Assembly (NCBI RefSeq): GCF_020360975.1 | Contig: NW_025408671.1 | Coordinates: forward strand, 4,836,001-4,900,000 | Source: Hirsutella rhossiliensis | Taxonomy: Eukaryota; Ascomycota; Sordariomycetes; Hypocreales; Ophiocordycipitaceae | DNA length: 64,000 nucleotides | Direction of reading: 5' to 3' | Shown: positions 58,331 through 64,000 of the stretch, piece by piece | Position numbering within the stretch: position 1 is the first letter of the stretch | Layout of the letters: each line of letters opens with the position of its first letter | Notes under the pieces: model-generated | What the model was told of the DNA's origin: nothing | Databases searched by the model: none | The model's input: only the letters and a program-made list of their open reading frames with translations | Made by a program: the position numbers and the translations under genes

Positions 58331-58766
58331 AGGAAGGACCAATGCGGCACGTTGGTGAAGTCGGTGTCATATCAAAGGAGGTAGTAACAGACCTCTACAG
58401 CCGAGAGTTGGCGCTCGGAGAAGATCCGATTTGCCGTTCTCATTAGGAACTGGCGGCTCTGATTTAAAACTGCCTTGCTGCCTGTCGTCGGGCAGGGTGG
58501 GACCTGGCGTGAGACACGCGACCGAGCTACCTAAGGAGCAGACCGAGAGCGTATAGTGGGACCTCCTTTGCGCACATGCTACGTGGACGCTTAGTCTAAA
58601 ACATTTAGACCCGCGTCACTGTAATAGTAAGAGTTCTATGGTTAGGGGTTATTCTCCGAAGAACTTCGATATGTGCTGGACGGAGGATGCGGGCTCCTAT
58701 AGCGCAATCGGCCTTAGTGCAAACTCAAAACTAAGGTTAGGGGCTCTCAGCCGCCGTATACTAAAA
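58331..58766. other. Tail of the pogo-like element and island border
   Basis: A weak continuation of the transposase-like frame is visible to about 58430 with errors. Beyond that nothing is recognisable. No right inverted repeat was found. The Gypsy fragment starts at about 58767. Confidence 0.4.
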
Positions 58767-60874
58767 AACTATAACCTTAATAGTTAATAAAGACGTATAT
58801 AAAAGACTAAAGCTTAAGGAGACTATATAGGAAATAGCTACCTAGCTCCTAAGAAATTTCTTTTAAGCTTTAGTAATAGAGGTTAAAGAAGATAACCTAG
58901 GAGCTACTTAATAATTATAGAGAAACCCCTTTTTAGATACCTTAACGGCTAAGATTCTCTTACTAAGAGGTAAGATCCTTAGTTATAGAGGGGGCGCTAA
59001 CTAAGTCCTTAACCTAGCCTATACTAACGTAAACGAGCCCTTAATAGTACTAGTATAATAGTAATTAATTATAAATAAAGGAAATAAGGCGATTCTAGCT
59101 ATTAGATCTAAAATAATAAAAGAGATTATTAAAGTTATAGTTATAAAGGCTATAAGAGAATTTAAGAAAAATATTATTAGAGCTAGAAAAAAGTTTAAAA
59201 AGATCTAGAAGGTTAAAGTTAAGATAGGGAGGAAACGACCTATTAGATTATATAATCTAAGAGTTAATACTCTCTTTAAAAGAAAAGTAAATAAGATTAA
59301 CCTTAATAATAATACTCTATTAAACGGCTTAATACTAGAAGGGGACCCTAACTAAAAGAAGACTAAATAGAATACTATTAAAGATAAGATATAGCCTAGA
59401 CCCTACCTAGAATACTTAATAGGAAAATTCTTAAGTATATAGAAAGGAAAGCGGCTAATATAAGAGAGACTTAAAGTAGTTTACGAATAATTTAAGGGCT
59501 TTCTTATAAAGGTAGAAATCCGGATCTTTAATAGTATTCTATTTAATAAGGAAGTAGAGTTATCTTAGGACTTTATAGAAAGAGGTAAAGTCGACCTAGC
59601 TATAGCCCCCCTATAGGTTATTAGGATAATAGAATATAAGGCATAGTAAGTAGCCTTAATTCTAATCCTAAAAGCAATAGAGTAGAAAGTTATCGATATC
59701 CTTAAAATTAAACTAAAAATAAGAGTCCTTAAAGAAGGGCATAGGCTTTATAGGAACCCCTTTTTCCTTATAGTAAAGAAAGATAGAGGGCTATACTTAA
59801 TTAATTCCGCTATATATATAAATACCGTTATAATAAGAGATATAAACCTACCGCTAAATATAAATAAGTTTAGTAACTACTTCTTAATATATAAGATCCT
59901 TTCCCTCCTAAACCTTTTTTTAGGCTATAATTAGATCCCTCTTAATATTAAAAGCTATAACTTAACGATATTCGCGATACCTATTAGCCTCTTATATATA
60001 TATATATACTTCCTTAAAGGGCTATAAACTTAGTCGGCTAATTTATAAGGATAATATAAAGAATCTTATAAGACCTTATACTAAATATCTATAGGAATTT
60101 CCTTAATAATATAGGTATTAAAGGGCCTAATATAATATATAGTAATAAAGAAGAGGCGCTAAGAGTAAAGAGATTTATCTTTAAATACCTTATTAACCTT
60201 AATAAAGTCTTAGTTAACGTCGAACTCTTTAGTTATATAATTATAAGGGCTAAATCGAAATTCTATTAATAAGTAACCGAAGTTATTAGTTATATCTATA
60301 GAATAAATAGAAGGTACCTTATAAAAGCTAAAGTTATTAAGATTAAGGAATAGATAAGATACCTTAATATAATTTATATTAAAGCTTTCCTTAGTATTAT
60401 AGGATACTATCGAATCTAAATTAAATAGTTTACTATTTTAGTAAAACCCCTTATAGACCTATTAAAGAAAGAAGTCTACTAAGAGTAAGGAGATAAATAA
60501 GTAAAAGTAATAGCTACCTTTAAGGAAGCTATTATTAATCTAGTCTTTTTAGTATCCCTTAACGTTAGCTTAGGAAAAGGAGATATTATTTTAATATATA
60601 ATACTAGTCTACTTAGCTAGGGAGTAGTCTTAATATAAATCGTTAATAGAAAGAAGCGCCTTATAAGGTTCGAAAGTATAATATAGTTATTAGTAGAAAC
60701 TAAATATAATATAATAAAGAGGGAGTATAAGGCTATATTAAGTACGCTTAAAAGACTAAGAATATACCTATATAGTATATATTTTATCCTAGAAACTAAC
60801 GTATAAGTCTTAGTTAATTAACTAAAAGGTGCTATTAAAGACGTTTTTAGAGCTATAGTAACTTACTAGATAAG
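58767..60874 (+). mobile_element. Gypsy fragment G3 (RT and RNase H region)
   Basis: Collinear with about 22366-24475 of G2, truncated at both ends: no LTR on either side. The RT box with Asn-Asn in place of Asp-Asp is near 60085-60125. It ends at GATAAG, where a different repeat begins. All frames broken. Confidence 0.88.
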
Positions 60875-62258
60875 TATAATAACTAGTATTATTCCTAAGT
60901 AATAAACTTATCGAGGGGTTTATATTAGTAGATATAATAGGGCGTGGTCTAAGTAATAATAAGTATATTATATTAGTAATAAGTTAGAGGTTATAGACTA
61001 TAGACTATAACTAGGTAATTAGAATTAAAGATAGAATTATAATAAAGATCTATATTAAAAGCTATCGAGCTATCTATCTAAAAGAGTATTCCGTTCCTTC
61101 CTTATATATTTCGAGAGCTTCCCTAGATCGCCGAGAGCACTAGGTAATCCTATAGCCTAGGAGCGCTAGAGCGCTAGAGCGATCCTATAATCCTAGCCAT
61201 AGAGCGTTAGAGCGCTAAAGTAACCTATCGCTTTAAACTTAATTAGCCTATTAGTCCGTTTAATATTCCTTACTCCTTACGTTATATATCCTCGTAATAT
61301 ATACTAGTCCCCGCGGTTCGCTAGACTATAGTCGTAATAAGATACCTCCCCTCCTTTTAGTCTTACCCTTAAGACCTACTACCTTAGCCGCCGTATATAA
61401 ATATACCCTTATCGCGTCGTGCGTAAGTATATCGTTCTACGTTCCTTTATCCTTTTAGGATATACTACTAATAGTATATTTAGTTATATTTAAAAATCCT
61501 ATTCTTATAATTCCGATAAATCGCGTTAATAATTAAAGCTAGTATCTTAGACCGAGATCTATAGTATTAAAATTATACCTTACTCCTATTATTTTTAGTT
61601 AAGCTTAACTTATAAAGTTAGCGAGCGTTTTAATCGGTATTTTAAATATACCTTTATAGGCCGTTCTTATAATAGTTATAATATAGCGTCCGCTTATTTA
61701 TTTTATCCTTTTCCTTCCTTATTATTCTTTTCGCTAATATTCCTTCTTTTTTAGTTTATTATATTATAAATTAATAGTAAAAGATTAATTCGGATAAACG
61801 GAAAGTAAAAGAAGTATTAAAAGAAGTAATAGCTCGCCTAGCTTAGATTAAGAAATAAAAGCGTTTCTTAAAAGACTAAGGTAGTAAGTTATTTTAGCGG
61901 GGTATATAAGCTATTAATAAAGAAGATAGTATAACGCGTTCTTTTCGAGACGAATTAGTTTATTTATTAAATAAGGAAACTATTACTATTAGTAAGGTTT
62001 AATCGTTTAGTACCTTAAATATATTAAACTAAGATACTATTCTTAGTAACCCTATATTTCTAAGTAAGGGTTCGCTTAATAAAACTATTAAAGTAAAGAA
62101 CTATAATAAGTTAAATACTTAGTTATAGTCTATAGTCTATAACCTCTAACTTATTACTAACGTAATATACTTATTATTACTTAGACTACGCCCTATTATA
62201 TCTATTAATATAAACCCCTTAATAGGTTTATCCCTTAAGAATAATACTAGTTATTATA
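60875..62258. mobile_element. Unit bounded by ~146-bp inverted repeats
   Basis: 60875-61020 and 62114-62258 are inverted copies (start TATAATAACTAGTATTATTC, end its complement), about 90% alike. They enclose about 1.1 kb that contains short repeats of GAGCGCTA near 61160-61215 but no recognisable gene. Long inverted ends with TA at the border suggest a non-autonomous DNA transposon; two oppositely inserted copies of one small repeat is the alternative. Confidence 0.65.
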
Positions 62259-62416
62259 TATTAAAAGCTCTTATTTAATATAATACCGCGTTACTCTAAG
62301 TAATATTATAACTATTAATATACTTATATAGTAAACTAGATTAACTAACTTTAGAGCTACTATATTGCCTTAGGATATAATATATAAGATTATTACTCTT
62401 TAATATAAGGTATAGT
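62259..62416. other. AT-rich spacer
   Basis: No gene or repeat recognised. It does not continue the Gypsy sequence interrupted at 60874. ATAGT at 62412-62416 would be the left target copy of Copia C5, not testable here. Confidence 0.4.
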
Positions 62417-62892
62417 TATCGCGAAGCATAGCTTAATTTCGTAGTTCTTAGAGATATCCCTTAGTACGAGGGACCTAGGAAGCTAAAAAACAGGTTTTAA
62501 GGAAGGAGCTAAAAGGAGGTATAAAAAGGAGGGTAGGGGTAAGAGGGGAAGTAAAAGTAGCGATAGCTTCCTATAAAGGTAGCGAGAGATAAGACGGATA
62601 TACTAGTAACGGCTAGAAAGGAGGGGAAAAACCGGTAAAAAGCTTAGTAGTTAAAAGGATATTAGTAGCTTCTTTAAGCAGGATCTTCTTTATTAATTAA
62701 GATGCTAGATAGGTATAAAGAGGGGCGTTAGATAGAGGAAAGAAGGATAATTAAGGTAATATAATAATTACTCCCCTACCGTAATTACTACTCCTATAAG
62801 AATTAAATCTCTCTACCCTACCTATCTAACCCCTTACTTTTAATTTCACCTTTATATATTTTTATATACTTCTTATATCTCTCTTTACGAGA
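62417..62892 (+). repeat. 5' LTR of Copia C5
   Basis: Matches the LTRs of C1-C4 along its whole length; the terminal inverted repeat is degraded at the 3' end. Confidence 0.9.
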
Positions 62893-64000
62893 GTTATAAG
62901 CCTAGGAGGAATAGAATTCCTATACCTTCCGGCTACTATAAAAGGCACCTTTCTTATATCCCTTATAGCTTCCTTTTACCCCTCTTACTAGAAAAGCCGA
63001 TTTTTACTTAACTTTTCTACCCTTCCTTATAATAATAACGAAAACCGACTCCTTTACTATCCCTACGGTCTATAGGACGATTCTTATAAAGCCCTAAGAT
63101 TAAGATAAGTAGGTAAAGGAGCTACGGGCTCGTATAGATAGAACTATCTATAATTTAGTCTTCTCTAATAAGTAGGACCCTCTCGAGCCCCCTCTTCGTC
63201 CTAGGGCAACGGAATTTATAGAGGGAGTATCCCTCTTCTCCGAGCTAACCTCTATATAGTAAAGAGCTTTTTCTGCTACCTTAGGCGACTATAAGAGTCA
63301 CCGAAAGGAATACCTCTATAAAACGAAGCTATTAACTACCGCTCGGATAGTAATAACGGAATCCGTTAGTGCCGTAAAGCTAATCTCTCTTCGAGAGGAA
63401 GAGACTCCTAAGTAGTAGCTTTTAAAGCTCGAGACCTCGATAGCTCCCTTAAGGGGCTATATAACTAACCGTATTAAGAAGACCTATACGGTATATCTAG
63501 GAGCCTTTTCTACTAGGAACCTACTAGCTTCTTCGTAGCTAGCTAAGTAGGAAGAAATCCTTAAGGAAGCTAACTAATACTTCCTTATAGAAGCTCTTTC
63601 CGGCTAATAGCTATAGGATATATCTCTGCTAATAAAGCCTATTAGTAACGGTTACTTAACTATCTTTCGAGAAGCTAGCTAGGAACCAGATAAAGAGGCT
63701 ACTAAAGTATAATAGTAAGTAGTCTTATTCCTTTATAGCTAGTACTCGACCTAGACGGCTCGACCTGCTGCCCCTATAGCTGCTGCAGCCCCTATTACTA
63801 CGGCTCCCGCTGCTGCTGCTATAGCTGTTGCCCCTCTAGCTCTACCTCCTTTAAGAGCCTTAACACTGTCTTTAACGGCTGCCCCGGTCCCGGCCCCGGC
63901 TTCGTATCTTACTCCGGGCCCGGCCCCGGCCCCGTTAGTTAGACCGGCCTAACTAGTCCCCTAATAGACCTTTTAGTCCGTTAGTCGAAAAATCAAGGAA
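62417..64000 (+). mobile_element. Copia copy C5, 5' part, runs off the right edge
   Basis: The 5' LTR is 62417-62892 (476 bp, TATCGCGAAG...CTTTACGAGA), followed by leader and gag collinear with 26762-27880 of C2. The gag remnant (about 63010 to the end) reaches the Ala/Pro-rich linker near 63750-63940, which keeps several CTGC/CAG codons. Stops at TAG show RIP. Confidence 0.92.

Overview
The window is a stretch of filamentous ascomycete (Pezizomycotina-type) genome with two compartments. About 55 kb is AT-rich, stop-riddled transposon DNA bearing the mark of repeat-induced point mutation (RIP): CpA and its complement TpG are almost absent, TpA is everywhere, and TAG/TAA stops sit where Trp or Gln codons are expected. 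An island of about 8.5 kb (roughly 50.3-58.8 kb) has ordinary composition, short GT-AG introns and intact reading frames.

Layout, left to right. 1-17.0 kb is a four-level nest: Copia copy C1 (minus) sits in a minus-strand Gypsy copy (Gm), Gm sits in Copia copy C3 (minus), and C3 sits in a plus-strand Gypsy copy (G1). 17.0-18.6 kb is unassigned RIP-decayed DNA with traces of a minus-strand reading frame. 18.6-37.5 kb is the most complete Gypsy (G2, about 12.6 kb without its insert), flanked by the 4-bp duplication TTAC and split by a full Copia (C2, 26276-32534) flanked by the 5-bp duplication AGTAA. 38.0-46.5 kb is Copia C4, which lacks its 5' LTR and contains an insertion that itself contains a small LTR element with 177-bp LTRs. 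46.5-48.5 kb is unassigned. 48487-50312 is a Fot1/pogo DNA transposon with TA target duplication; RIP fades out inside it.

The gene island holds an FTA2-like (kinase-fold-like) gene, a spliced zinc-finger gene, and a divergent pair of genes of unknown function. Each of the divergent pair has a D...(D/E)xK arrangement suggestive of a PD-(D/E)XK nuclease-like fold. There is also a possible 26-residue CxxCxG peptide, and a mutated pogo transposase pseudogene split by a 227-bp solo LTR with target duplication TGAAT. Imperfect palindromes of one consensus occur as two intergenic arrays, one upstream of the FTA2-like gene and one between the divergent genes. From 58.8 kb the transposon compartment returns: Gypsy fragment G3, a unit bounded by ~146-bp inverted repeats, and the 5' end of Copia C5 running off the window.

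Gene functions are inferred from motifs recognised by eye, without any database search. Introns were placed where splice signals and a change of reading frame agree. No rRNA, tRNA or CRISPR was seen.
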